Source: Fragum whitleyi (Eukaryota > Mollusca > Bivalvia > Cardiida > Cardiidae). Taken from it: a DNA stretch of 64,000 bases. This document shows, one piece after another, positions 22,995 to 34,399 of this stretch. A model generated the notes under the pieces. It ran no database searches and was not told the origin of the DNA. It was given only the letters and a program-made list of their open reading frames with translations. Made by a program: the position numbers and the translations under genes. The DNA is taken from contig OX411543.1 of assembly GCA_948146395.1 (NCBI GenBank), positions 69,079,474 through 69,143,473 on the forward strand, given 5' to 3'. The stretch's first letter is position 1; each line of letters opens with the position of its first letter.

Positions 22995-24060
22995 CCAGGA
23001 CTTAATTACTTTCTTGATGGAATAGATGTATTATTTGTCCACATATGTATTAGCCTATATTGATGATTTTTAGAGAAAGATATGCAATACTAGTTTTTAG
23101 TGCCAATTATGTAACGGCACTTCACTGTTTGCATTAAAATGATCCATTACACGAGAGTTATAATTGTCATTGCGTCGATCAGTAAGCTTTTATCTCATCA
23201 CGTTAGATTGAATGCAACAATTACATTCTGTCGTATAAAAAGAATACTGAATGAGTTTCGAAATAATGTTTGCTAACGTTAGACGATTTAATGCGTTTTT
23301 CAAGAGTCCACTCATTCTATAATGGTTAGATATATGCCATACTTCTGTAATCTTTGTATTACTAATGAAACAAATTTCACTTAACATCATTAAATTAGAT
23401 ATTAATTGAGAGAGGAAGTAAAATGTAATAATTAAGCCACATAATGATGAAATACGAATAAAGAAAACGCATCGTATGGTGAAGTGGCAAAAGATGTATT
23501 TTAATCAGCTTTGTGTACGGAATCATTATGGTTGATGGAAATCACTTTGTAAATACACGTTAAATGCAGTTTATTTATATGTAGATTTCTAGTGCAAAAT
23601 GCAGAGATATACGTTCTATTAAGACCAATTAACTCAAGCATTCTATTGGACCACCTATACATAACTCACATTCGGCTCAGTTTCAAGAAATTAATGACCA
23701 TAGAGAACGCTACATTAAAGACAGTTACAAAAGAAACCCAACAAAATCTGTATTGCTCCACAGGCACATTCTGCTCAGCAAATCTACGATCAATTAAGAT
23801 TATATTGCTTCATAAAGTGATTAGCTAAGATCTAGTTGTGTTTTAAGGATATAATCCTCAAAGGTTAGAGTAAGAGTTTCATTTCATATTCAAAGTGGTT
23901 CAATAGTGAGCATCATTCTGCGAAAGTTTTATGTAATTTATAACATGCTAATATAAATCATAAAATCAGCTCTTTCCCGTTATATGCAACATATCACTAT
24001 GCCGCATGTCAAATAACAGTTTTTTTGGAAAGCAGTGTTTTAACAAGACAATGTTCATGG
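22995..24060. other. No gene supported
   Basis: Short frames (23190-23390 minus, 23592-23828 plus) show no recognisable domain or splice context. Confidence 0.35.
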
Positions 24061-25195
24061 CTGCTGCTTCTTTTCCAATAAAATTTCACCATAGGGCCAA
24101 TTTGTCTCAAAAATGAATTAATCGACAAGATGATAAGGGAGATTACATGGAAACTTCAAGAAAATCCTTCTAGAAAATATGAAGCATTTATATTTACAAG
24201 GATTTCTACACGAAGATCCTTTTTTCCATGACAGGGCAGATAGAGAATAGATGGTTGGTGACTTGATATGGAAAAGTTTATCGGGCAAGGCGTAGGAATT
24301 TATCTGGTCAGCCGGAGGCAATCAATGTGATCAAAATAGAAGAGGACGAAAAGAAAACTGTGGAATAAAGAGAGTTAACGAGGATTGTCTAATTTAATTG
24401 CTCAATTATTTTCATTTTGACTCTTTTCCCGTGACCCTCGACGAATGGGACCCATTTCGTTGCGAAAGTTCAACCATTCTGAGCAAGTTCGAATTCAATC
24501 GGATGAAAACTGCGGACTTTGGTTAACTAGGATTTTCCGAATAAATTTTTATAAGCCTTCTCTCCCGTGGACGCTTGTCGGATCTGACCTATTTTCGAAA
24601 GAAACGACCCTTTTGATGGTCGAATCATTCTGAACAAGTATGAGAAAAATGGGGTGAAAATCGTGGACTTCAGAGTGGTAACGAAGATTGTCTATTTATT
24701 TTTTTTCTTCTTTTTCATTTTGCCCCTTTTACCGTGACACTTGATAGATCCGGCACCTTTTCGAAAGGATCAATCCTTGTGATAGTACAATCATTCGGAT
24801 GAAAACTGTGGACTTAAGAGCGTTAACAAGGATTTTATAAAATTATAATTAGGCACCTCTTCCCGTGTCGCTTGTCGGATCTGACCCATTTTCGAAAGGA
24901 ACGACCCTTTTGATGGTCGAATCATTCTGTACAAGTAAGAAAAGAATCATATGAAAACCGTGGACTTTAGTGGGTAAACGAGGATTTACTGATCATTTTT
25001 TCCCGTGACGCTTGACAGATCGGGTACATTTTCAAAAGGAACCGTCTTTGAGAAAGTACAATCATTCTGAGCAAGTTTGAAATAAAACGGATGAAAACTG
25101 TTGACTTTAGAGCGTTACGGACGGACGGACTGACGCCGGACGGAAAAACCGGTCTCGCTATAGCTCGTCTGACTTTCGGTTAGTAGAGCTAAAAA
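24061..25195 (+). mobile_element. Modular element: six-unit core and 3' stem-loop
   Basis: GTTAACGAGG-type words recur at about 24374, 24522, 24676, 24822, 24973 and 25113, spacings 148, 154, 146, 151 and 140. Units share GACTTTAGAGCGTTAAC, TTTTCGAAAGGA and GATGGTCGAATCATTCTG. The array passes into a GGACGGACGGACTGACG tract and a stem-loop, AGCTCGTCTGACTTTCGG then TTAGTAGAGCT, ending GAGCTAA. The sequence is unlike the other cores although the layout is the same. Confidence 0.65.
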
Positions 25196-25199
25196 CTAT

Positions 25200-25840
25200 A
25201 TGTCTTCGGGTAAGAATCTTTGTTAAATTCGATTTTATGAAATTGTGACAACGTTCTTCGTCGAAATCGACGTCGCACTAAATCCATCATTAATAATTGT
25301 TTGACGCCAATCTTCGTGCGATAAGGAATTCTAAAATATTTCTGATTTATTGTAAAATATAGATTTCAAAAGTATTAAATCTGAATGTGATTTTAAGAAA
25401 AGTGAAATTCACTCAATTTCTATCCGTTTTAAAAAGACAGCTTTTGAGAACATTTGACGCGATGTTAAAATATGCTTTGCTTTGTGCTATTTTCGCGGAA
25501 TCGAATTTTATAACAAACCAACTTTAAGACATACCTGTATGATTTTTATTTAAAAAATCTCCAGTGGAATGGTAACATTTAGCTACACAATCACCGGACA
25601 AATTGTCGAAAAGAAAATTTCAATACTTAAAGTTACTTCACCTAAAAATGGCAACGCAGAAGGCATAAGACGTTTAATGTCGCTGCACCATGCACCTGAT
25701 TGCTTTTCTTACACATATAGTCTGAAATTATTGACATGATTTGACCTTTATGCAATGAATAACTTAATCGATGAATACATTTACCATCGAGGAATATCGG
25801 TGGTTACGGATAGCTTCGTCATAACCCGGGGTACTATCCC
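25200..25840. other. No gene seen
   Basis: AT-rich sequence between a modular element and a hairpin. Confidence 0.4.
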
Positions 25841-25844
25841 TGCC

Positions 25845-25959
25845 TTCATGATGAATCCGTTAGCGAACGTTTTCGAAATGATAACTCGCTTTGCACATAT
25901 GTGCACGTGTAAAGCGGGTGTTAACACAAAACGTTCGAAAAACGTTTTGACATCCTGAA
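25845..25959. mobile_element. Foldback element, copy 2 (relative of 8112-8227)
   Basis: A 115-base inverted repeat whose edge (CATCCTGAAC) and centre (CTCGCTTTGCACA facing GTGTAAAGCGGGT) match copy 1 at 8.1 kb. Arms here are more diverged (CGTTAGCGAACGTTTTCG against ACGTTTTTCGAACGTTTTG). Confidence 0.7.
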
Positions 25960-26500
25960 CGGATGGTATGTTTTGATATCATTATACAATTTTACCTACA
26001 GTAACTAACGTTTCGGTGGTCGAGATGTGTAGGTCGAAGTCATTTTATGTATACTTTTGGCGGTTCAAATCTGCACAAAGTCAAATTTTGTTCTTAATTT
26101 CTTTCTTTTTTTCTTAAAAAAAAACACGCATGACTTTCTCGTGTTGTCTGACTATATATTTATTAGAAATCTTTACTGTATACCTTTGTCTATGAAATCA
26201 TCTTCAATTCAATAGTTTGTCAAAATTTGAACCATCAAATTGAGAAGTGTAAATCAGACTACATTTTTGAAAGCAGCGTGTAGAACCTTTTTTGATATAT
26301 TTGAGAGAACACATGGATTCTAAGTTTGAAAGCATACAAACGATCGTATTTATTATTGTCTAAGAGACACATGTAGAGATATTTGAGTTGTAACGGAAAT
26401 TATAATTAAAAAAAGGGGGAAAGAAGAAGAGAAATTGAAGAAATTGAAACAAGTAAATGGTAAAACATATATAATTGTTTTTTGTAAAATAAAAATGATA
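25960..26500. other. No gene seen
   Basis: AT-rich, no repeat delimited. Confidence 0.4.
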
Positions 26501-26504
26501 TTGA

Positions 26505-26583
26505 TCGAGGCTCGAACCACGGACCTTGTGTTCTGCCATTCGGCGACCTTACAACTATATCTAGACTACGGTGGCGCTAAATA
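26505..26583 (-). pseudogene. tRNA-like pseudogene
   Basis: On the minus strand, GCGCCACCGTAGTCTAGATA leads, about 45 bases on, to a B-box-like GTGGTTCGAGCCTCG. The T-arm pairing is poor and the anticodon arm unclear. A decayed tRNA or SINE head rather than a working tRNA. Confidence 0.35.
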
Positions 26584-26885
26584 AACATATACGTTATCAC
26601 GGTTGACTCCCGAGATAAAACGAAAACTGTGAACTACGTTATGATACCGACATATTAAAGCGGGTAATTTAAAGCTCAGTTTTATACCATTAGGCATGAT
26701 TTGCAGCAAATTAGAAATATGGGTGTATAATGACTTGCTATGTGTCTACAGTTATACCTAAAATATCATTGTTCAGTAATTAATCTGGCTAATTTAGTAT
26801 TAAGCATGAAGCACACTAACGCCGTTGGACAAAAAGAGAAACCTTGTATCAAATCAGATATATCTCTTTGGTGAATGTGGGAAGT
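26584..26885. other. No gene seen
   Basis: Nothing supported beyond short chance frames. Confidence 0.4.
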
Positions 26886-26890
26886 GCCTA

Positions 26891-26935
26891 TACACTGAAA
26901 CGGACTTCTAAACGGCCACCTTACATTTGCCACAT
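26891..26935 (+). mobile_element. Solo terminal repeat related to the 36860-37413 element
   Basis: TACACTGAAACGGACTTCTA followed by AACGGCCACCTTACATTT aligns with TACACTACTCAAAAGTTCTA and AGCGGCCACCTCACCTTT at 36858. No inverse partner is seen nearby. Confidence 0.45.
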
Positions 26936-27259
26936 TTAAACATATTTTAGTCATTTATGACTTATCTTTTATTTCCATATAAAAGACCGCTCAATTTTGC
27001 GTATCCTATAGGAGAAAACACTGGATTTTTTGTCCACGAAAGTCACAAAAGTTGCACATTTGCGAAGAATTTGAAAATTTCGGTTTAGGAAATACTTGAA
27101 TGGAGCAGAACAGAACAGAAGTTTTATCAATCGACAAGTACAAACAAGTACATAGCCTTTCAAACATATACAAAATACAATTTAGTCACTGTTATTCATC
27201 TTACTCTTTAGAGTATAAAGTAAAGAAAAGGACACGCTTTTTCAGATTTCTTCATTACA

Positions 27260-28000
27260 TTCTGATCGGGCTGATAACATTGGCTCATTTTGTCGTCGTA
27301 TCACCGAAAATAGTCCCATATGACGAAAAAAAAGTCTCATCTTTAATTTCTGATCAAAATTCATTCAAACTTCACAGGTCTGATGGCCAGGGCTTGCTCT
27401 TTCAGATTTCTTCTTTAATTTATGATCGGATTGATAACATGGGCTCTACACGATATTGCCTCACTGAAAAATGGGACCATGTGTAGAAGAAATATAACAA
27501 ATCATCATATCTGAAAATACAAATTAGAATTCAACCAAACTGAATAGAAATGAAGCCTATGACATGCTCTTTCAGAGTTCTTTATTAATTTCTGACTAGG
27601 CTGATATAATTGGCTCAAGTTGCTGTCACGGAACCGAAAATAGTTCCATATGATGAAACAAACAAAATCTCTGAAACTACTTGTCAGGATTCAACCAAAC
27701 GTCACAGGAATGATACATAGTGCATGCTTATCAGAATCTTGTCTGATTTTTAATGTTGATCGGGTTGATAATGTGGGCTTGACAGGCTGTTGCGTCACCA
27801 CAAAATGGTCTTATATGAACTATAAGAAATCAAAATTCAATAAAACTTCACATGAATAATGCTTAAGACATCCTCTTTTAGATTTTTTGTTTAAATCTGA
27901 TCGGGCTATTACATGGGCTTTTCGGACTGTTGAGTCCCTGAAAAAAATGTCCCAAATGACAAAATATAAATAGTCTTCTTCTTAACTCTATAATTAAACC
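27260..28000 (+). repeat. Tandem array, period about 160 bp
   Basis: GATCGGGCTGATAACATTGG-like words start at 27264, 27424, 27594, 27758 and 27899 (spacings 160, 170, 164, 141). Each is preceded by CTCTTTCAGATTTCTT and followed by CACCGAAAATAGTCCCATATG-like text. Frames of 128, 69 and 74 codons here come from the repeat. Probably a modular-element core without visible ends. Confidence 0.65.
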
Positions 28001-28269
28001 AAACTGCTCATGAATAGCCCTAAGGACATGCTCTCCAAAATCTCTTGGTTTTGGCCGATTTGATACGGTGTCTTGGAAAGGGGGGCCCTTGTGATGCAAC
28101 AATTCTTGTTATCACATCATGTTAATTGATAGACTGATTTTTTTGTAAAATATGCAGTGTCTGAACTCGAGATAGCCGTTTTTTACGTTTGACACTGAGT
28201 TGTGACATTGCAGCTACTTAAAGAGCAATTTCAAATAGCTTATCCACTCGTGAAGGCAAACAATCGTAA

Positions 28270-28480
28270 AATAAAACCCATCCATACATATAGGAGATAT
28301 TCTGCGATTTTTCTGACTTTTGACCTTGAATTGAAACCTTGATCATTGAGCTATTTTTAAATTCAATGGTGGAGAACACTTCTACCAGCTATTTTGAAAC
28401 CCATCCATAGATGTAGGAGATTTGCATTGGACGAGTTTAGGCAGAAGGAAGTATTAATGGATAGACGCACTGACACGATG
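28270..28480 (+). repeat. Tandem pair, period about 128 bp
   Basis: AAACCCATCCATACATATAG near 28276 recurs as AAACCCATCCATAGATGTAG near 28404. The second unit is followed by GGATAGACGCACTGACACG, resembling the tract that precedes modular-element 3' ends. Confidence 0.5.
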
Positions 28481-29250
28481 CCTTGCAAATGTCCTTCAAA
28501 TACAGGATAAAACCAGAGCAAAACCTTTCATAATCAGATTTTAATATAAAGGATATAGGACAACCTATATTCAATAGTATGAAAAGGTATCAACTGCCTG
28601 TTGTTATAACAAGTTAAGGTGTCTGATGGCATGGGATACCGGTGGTTGGATTATTTTGACATGATGTTAAATGATGGTTGTCTTGATATTACTATGAGTC
28701 GTATATTCAACGAAATTCATAATTTTTTGGTTTTTAAGTTTTTTGTAAGAAAGTATATTAAAGAATGATAAAAATGAAAACGTTAACTTGAACATTCCAT
28801 TGTGTAAGTTGTTAGGACAAGGATAAGTCTTTAAATATATCTACCATTTGTTGTTATATTTTTTTAACCTGGTAGATCGAAATTTTGTTTCGAATGAAAT
28901 GGAAGTGTTTGGGACACTTCTATAATTTCTTTTCTAAAACCTAATTGGGTTGAAATCAGTGATGGCAAAGATATGGGGCATCTGATCTAAGTCTACACTG
29001 CATGCCAAACGTTTATGTACACAGCTTGATAAGAGTTTAATTAGTTTTACCTACGTTATCAAGAAACTCTCAAGTTGTATTTTGTGTCACTGAGCATACC
29101 TGCAACAAAGGGTATGCTTTAAACCAACAATGCAAGTGTAACATAAAAATCCGACCTTTGAAGAGTAGATAACAAATGATTTATAACATACAAAAGTGAA
29201 AAATCTTTAAATCTTAAAATTCACGGTTTTAATCGTTTTTGACATTAAAT
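28481..29250. other. No gene seen
   Basis: AT-rich, nothing supported. Confidence 0.4.
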
Positions 29251-29265
29251 GAAGAAGAAAGAAAG

Positions 29266-29335
29266 AGGATTGCATCGACCGGGATTCGAATCACAGTTGA
29301 GAGGGGTACGTCCTACCATTGAGCCACGCCGCAAT
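29266..29335 (-). pseudogene. tRNA-like pseudogene (Glu-like anticodon loop)
   Basis: On the minus strand GGCGTGGCTCAATGGTAGGA resembles an A box and TGATTCGAATCCCGG a B box. CCCTCTCAACTG sits where an anticodon arm would be, suggesting CTC. D- and acceptor-stem pairing is poor, so I call it a pseudogene or SINE head. Confidence 0.4.
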
Positions 29336-29668
29336 GTGCCTGAATGAAACAACTGGAGAAAGGATTCTTTTGCAATTTGGAAATAATCCATTAATCTGCA
29401 TTTAAATTTGTAGTCACAAAAATAGCTGATTTAACTTTAAATAATTGACATGTTTTCGTCATTCAGACATAACAATAAATCATTCCTACATTATCATTGG
29501 TCGGGCTTGATCATTTGGTATCCGGAAAGAGTGCTTTATCTCATCCATTTTGCGAAATAAGCCCAACGAATACAAGAGCGTTTTTCAAGCGCAAATATCT
29601 AAAATCTCCATGAGCTACCAGTAATCCAACTGTTTTAAGTTATAGTCGATGCAAATACTAGAGGGTCC

Positions 29669-29938
29669 GCCGTCGTAGCACAGTTGGTAGCGCGTCGGGC
29701 TGTCAATCTACAGGTCCCGGGTCCGATCACCGACGGCGGCACCCATTCTTTCCGACTTTTTGTCTCTTACCAATGGGTTGATAATCGTACACCTTTTTGA
29801 GATAGCAGCTTGAGGCTAGGAAAGGATGTGTTGATTGTACTGGCGTGAGAAATACCAGGAATCCGTTATCAGGTGCTCCAGCCGCGCGCTATCTGAAAAA
29901 ATGTTGAAAGCGCCTTAAATCTACATTCAATCAATTCA
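29669..29938 (+). mobile_element. RUDI-like SINE, full-length copy
   Basis: The best head in the window: GCCGTCG at the 5' end pairs perfectly with CGACGGC, giving an intact seven-base acceptor stem. CACAGTTGGTAGCGCGTCG fits an A box and CGGGTCCGATCACCG a changed B box. The body carries CCAATGGGTTGATAATCG, AGCTTGAGGCTAGGAAAGG, GAGAAATACCAGGAATCCG and GGTGCTCCAGCCGCG, with tail CATTCAATCAATTCAAAT. Length about 270. Transcription would be by RNA polymerase III from the internal boxes (family knowledge). Confidence 0.85.
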
Positions 29939-29967
29939 AATGGGACACAAAGCGATCCTGCTACCTT

Positions 29968-31592
29968 TTACGCTCCATTGGCCAAAGCCCAGCGAGCTTC
30001 TGTCATGGCGGAGTGTCCGTCGTGCGTCCGTGATTCCGTCCGTGTGTGCGTACACTTTTCTTTAAACAACTTCTTTTCCCAAACAAATGGGGTATCATAA
30101 CCAAACTTGCTGCAAGTGATCCTTACATGACCCTATTCTTGAATTGTTAAAATAATTTTGATTGCCCCAAAAAATGGGAATGGCAGTGCGTTGCACTTTT
30201 CACGTTAAAATCTTTAAAAATCTTCTCCTCCCAATTCATTGGGCCGATTTCAATGAAACTTGGTATGGGTGTTCCTTGGGTTACTCATAACTTAAATAAT
30301 CCAAGAAATTTTGATACCCTTAAATAAGGGCGTTGCATTTTCTCACGTTAAAATCTTTAAAAAATCTTCTCCCAAACCCTTGAGCCGATTTCTATGACAC
30401 TTGGCATGAATGTTCTATAGGTGACCCTATACTAAAATTGTCCAAGAAATTTTGATTGTACCCAAAATATGGGCAGGGCAGGGCGTGGAATTTTTTTATG
30501 TAAGAATCTTTGAAAATCTTTTCTTCCCAGATTCGGCTGATTTCAATGAAATTTCGAATGAATGTTCCATGAGTTATTATCCATGATTAATGCCCTGGCA
30601 GGGCGGAGCCTAAGTAACGGGTCGTTGCACTTAAGGTTAAGGGAAACCAGCTTTTATCTGAAATAACCTACTTCTTAAGAGAGTCGACATAAAAAGCTCG
30701 AGACTTTAAATCGTAGATTGTAACCAAATCCTCGTAACTTCAGCTTAATCAAGCTCAAGTTACGAGGTATTGGTAACCAAACAATGAATTGTGATCACTC
30801 TCTCAAAGCACGTGAATCCTTTAGGTTTTAGGATACAGTTATTTGCACGCGTAAACGATGATTACCGACTTAAATTTGAAAGAACCCAAACTATTGAAAA
30901 GTGAACTCGCCAAATTACGTCACGGTTAAGCCCCGCCCTGCCAGTTCATTTATTACGCAGAATACCCTTATTTACATTGTTATTTATTGTTGTTTCTTTG
31001 ACAACCCTTTATTTATGTTATTTAAAGAAAAAGAAAATTTACCCCTAAATTTTGGCGTGGCAGGGCGGGGCTTATATTTCACTTTCAAATTTTCTCCTCC
31101 TCAACTGTTCGGCTGATTTAAACAAAACTTTGAATGAATGTTACTTGTGTTACCCTTTACTATGATTGTTCATGATTTTTTCTTGATCCCAAATAAGGGC
31201 GTGGTGGGATGGGGTTCATTTTCACTTTTTTATCTGGGTGTCGCAGGGTATGGCTAATTTTTACTTTGAAATCTCAAAACAAATTCTTCTCCCAACCAAT
31301 TGGACTTATTTCATTTTATTTTGGTATAAATGTTCCTTTATTCAAATTGTTCCTGGAAATAAGTTTAGAATGGTCCTCTTTGAGCAGTCCCCTTTATGTT
31401 GGTTACATAAGATTGGTTTAGGGTATGCATGTTAAAAGTGATTGAGTATATTGGTGCAATGTCTAGTTCTAGACACATAGTTCTAAAGAGACTTCATAGT
31501 GTTGTTTTCAGTCAGAGTAAGATTTGTTTAATGAAAGTCTGGGTATAAAAAAGCCAGTGGAGCGATACAGGCCCTCTTGTGCCTCTTGGTTT
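29968..31592 (-). mobile_element. Near full-length modular element, both ends present
   Basis: Read on the minus strand. The 5' module is at 31553-31592 (ACAAGAGGGCC, then ATCGCTCCACTGG). The 3' end is at 29968-29999, where a GACGGACACTCCGCCATGAC-like run leads to AGCTCGCTGGGCTTTGGCC and AATGGAGCG. Core spacing is 143 and 153 at 30211, 30354 and 30507, with TGCCCTGCCACGCCC-like words. The 5' GCTCCACTGG is the inverse of the 3' CCARTGGAGC. No protein is encoded; the frames at 30901-31435 lie in repeat units. Confidence 0.65.
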
Positions 31593-31737
31593 TATACCTA
31601 TTGTCTTTTATCCCATTATCTGATTGACCTAAAGATATGGTATTGCGTTTAATAAATAAATAATAAATATCTTGCTCAAATTCTGTAATCAAAATCTATA
31701 CATGTATGTGCTTATTATGGTATAGATTTCTAAATTG

Positions 31738-32135
31738 TTCAAGAACTCGTGATTTACCCCCAAATATGGGCTTGGCAGGGCGGTGATTATTTTCACTTTA
31801 AAATCTTAAAAAAATTATCTTCTCCTCCAAAACCATTGTCCGGATTGCAATGAAATTAAGCATGACTGTTCCTCTTCCAAAACTGTTCAAGAAATTTGAT
31901 TGACCCCGAATATTGGCGCGGCAGAGTGGTATTGTATCTATAAACTCTTTTAAAATCTTCTCCTACAAAACAATTTACCCGATTTTAGTTAAACTTAGTT
32001 TAATTGTTCCTTGTGTGACCCTCTTCTCTAGTTGTGGGCGTGATAGGGTAGGAATCCTTTATAATAGTTGTGTAAGAAACTTTGATTGACCCCCGAATAT
32101 ATGTGTCACAGGTAGGGGCTTATTTAGACTATTTA
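31738..32135 (-). repeat. Core fragment of the same modular family
   Basis: Outside the 5' end of the previous element, CCCCCAAATATGGGCTTGGC, ATCTTCTCCTCCAAAACC and GACCCCGAATATTGGCGCGG show two to three more degenerate units. Confidence 0.55.
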
Positions 32136-32282
32136 ATCTTAAAAAAGAATATTCAATCTACGATAAATTTCATCCGAAATTTTTCACTGCATTTTGGTTT
32201 TCATTTCAATTTTCATTTTCTCTTTCAGTTCTCATTGAACCCCTGGTCATGAAACATTGAGTTTTTTAAATCGCTATGGTAA

Positions 32283-32288
32283 TTTATT
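32283..32288 (-). promoter_or_regulatory. Candidate polyadenylation signal AATAAA
   Basis: TTTATT on plus, so AATAAA on minus, 79 bases after the TAA of the candidate terminal exon at 32367. Common by chance in AT-rich DNA; noted because of its position. Confidence 0.3.
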
Positions 32289-32366
32289 TTTTAAAATATA
32301 ACTCATACTACTTACACTGTTTGAATATAATTCATCTCAGATGTATTTTAACTTGGCAACGTATGG

Positions 32367-32529
32367 TTACGCTTTTCGGAAAGTTCGCTTTTGCTTTGTC
32401 ATCTTAAATGTTCGTTTGACACATGAATACGTGTAGCCGTTAATAGCAGAGGCTAATCCAAGTACTGTCACACCCATTGTCAAAAACTTTTTAGATTGGT
32501 CTGTATCTAACCTTTTATAAATATATTGT
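32367..32529 (-). CDS. Candidate last exon of a multi-pass membrane protein
   Basis: After a pyrimidine-rich run ending ATGAAAG, the frame runs 54 codons to TAA. It holds KRLDTDQSKK, then a helix-like FLTMGVTVLGLASAINGYTY, then a basic tail (SCVKRTFKMTKQKR). The AINGYTYSCVKRTFK pattern recalls the seventh helix and helix 8 of rhodopsin-like GPCRs, where NPxxY is usual, but the last helix of a TLC-type protein is also possible; I do not assign a family. Splicing from 32637 gives AG+A, a phase-compatible Arg codon over a 107-base intron. Read unspliced, the frame continues upstream as more hydrophobic sequence to 32615 but breaks at a T7 run. Confidence 0.33.
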
Positions 32530-32636
32530 CTTTCATAAAAAGGTAAAAATAAGAAATACATTTTGAGTAGCATTGATATCAAATACACAAGATTAATCGA
32601 AAAACCTCTGTTCATAAAAAAATCATTACAAAATAC

Positions 32637-32749
32637 CTAGCCATTATGTTTCCAGTAAGTACATTTAGGAAAATTGTCATGAACGGCTTTGTTACATGTA
32701 TATGAAGATATTCCAACATACTTGCTAAAATGCCAAATACTCCGGTTCT
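32637..32749 (-). CDS. Candidate internal exon, same gene model
   Basis: The minus-strand acceptor TTTTTATTTATTTGTTAG precedes a frame that begins RTGVFGILASMLEYLHIH, continues with a hydrophobic FMTIFLNVLTG segment, and reaches the donor CTAG|GTATTT after 37 codons plus two bases. Phase fits both neighbours. Without splicing, the frame ends in TGA at 32614. A T7 run at that point also makes a one-base assembly error or pseudogene possible. Confidence 0.33.
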
Positions 32750-33289
32750 CTAACAAATAAATAAAAATAACAAATAGCCAATTTTCTTCAATGTAATTTA
32801 CAAGTGGTTGGAGTAATTACCAATTTAATGGATTTTACACCTTCCTGGCTTTATTAATTTACAGGAAATTATAATTTAAGCTAGCGTGTTGGATATATCA
32901 GGACGTTCCTCTTCCGTGTTTTCTCAATTAGTTACATGTACATGTAATTTGGGATTTAAACGCCAATTCCAAGTTTGAAACTTATCTGTAAAATTATTTG
33001 CTTGGCCTGAAAATTATAGATGACGAAACTCCATTTGAATCGATTACACAAATTGCACACCCATGGCTGTGGAAAAAAATAATATCGAGTTTATCATAAA
33101 AGAAATCGCCAAAAAGCGCATGTAACGCGTAACATGCTTCTCTTTCAATACATGTTCAAAATGCCATAAAATCGCGGATACGCTCTTTATCATCGTAAAA
33201 TTTTACACACAAATACCTAAAATACTAGTCCTTATGCAGTGTGATTTTTGAAAGTCTCAGATAAAATTTTGCGAAACTCTCATCACGTA

Positions 33290-33760
33290 AATAAAAAAGC
33301 TGAAAGAGTAACGCTGCTAAAAATGCAGCAAAAAATTATGACTAAGAAATTTAAACGTAAAAATAAACACACAAAATGAAGAAAATTGTTAAATCTAAAA
33401 AAATTTAAGAAAAATGGTCAGATTTTTATTTCTTCAGTTTGAATTTGGTTTATTTGCGTGTCTTAATTAAATACAAACTTTTCGCGTGAAAAAGTCTGAA
33501 AAAATGTCACGCTTTTTGAAATAACGTCATTCTTTTCGCACCATTTTTGCGAGGAGTAACTAAACTCTTATTAAATGTCGATTAAATGAATTAAAAATTG
33601 AACTAGAAAAAATGGTCAGTTCATTATTTTCAAAAATATATAACGATCTATATTTTGTAGATTTAACGCTAAATGCGAGAATGCTGAAAAAGTCTGAAAA
33701 ATGTCACGCTTACTCATTTTAATGACGTTTTACGTTGCGAGTTTCGCGTTAAATAGATTA
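33290..33760. repeat. Tandem pair, period about 197 bp, inside a candidate intron
   Basis: AAAAAGTCTGAAAAAATGTC at 33489 recurs about 198 bases later as AAAAAGTCTGAAAAATGTCA, and AAAATGGTCAGATTTT near 33413 recurs near 33608. In the first copy GCGTGA and TCACGC flank the shared word and could pair. Confidence 0.6.
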
Positions 33761-34240
33761 TTTCGAAATTACTGGTAGAAAAATGATATACTGACCGGTT
33801 TAATTTAAATAAGAAACTATCCTCGGTTTTGATGAGTTTTTAGAATAGCAAGACCAATAGTATTGAGTCTTATATCATTTTTATAAAACTTTTTTTAGAT
33901 ATTCGGATATTTAATGCTTTTGTTTATGCAAAATTGATTTTGTCACGTAAATACAGAGATTCTACATCCTGAAAATAATTGATACCAATCTGAACATGAT
34001 GGTAATTCTCATTTTAATCACCCCTTTTGATATAATTCACAATGTGGCATACGGTTGTTTCAAATGAAACGCGTCTGTTTTTTCTTCAATTTTACGCTGC
34101 AAAAATAACGTCAAATTACATTACGCTTTGTAGCCTCAGTTCGCTGCGACGTCTCATTATCCTTAAACGTATTAGAATTTGTAACATCCCCAATAATTTA
34201 TGTTAGATGTACTTGTGTAATTATAATTAACTCCACTTAC

Positions 34241-34356
34241 ACTACTTCCAAAAATACTTTTTTTGCCAAGCACAAATGTTATATGGTTTATATTTTCAAC
34301 AGATATGACCCGTCCTAGTAACGTTCTGTTAAGAGATGTCTTAAGTACATCAGTTT
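34241..34356 (-). CDS. Candidate internal exon, same gene model
   Basis: The acceptor is TTTTGCTCATAG and the donor is the consensus AGT|GTAAGT. The 116 bases hold two bases of a split codon plus 38 codons: TDVLKTSLNRTLLGRVISV, then ENINHITFVLGKKS, ending FGSS, with no stop. It ends in phase 0, matching the phase-0 start at 32749 across a 1,491-base intron. The peptide is hydrophilic with an N-R-T glycosylation-type site. Protein family unknown; upstream exons were not found. Confidence 0.33.
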
Positions 34357-34399
34357 CTATGAGCAAAATATTGTATAATCGGAATCAAATACCAATTGT

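Noticed and set aside
29669..29741. Working tRNA gene
   Set aside because: The cloverleaf acceptor stem is good, but the same head is followed by the same SINE body at other loci, and the B box is altered.
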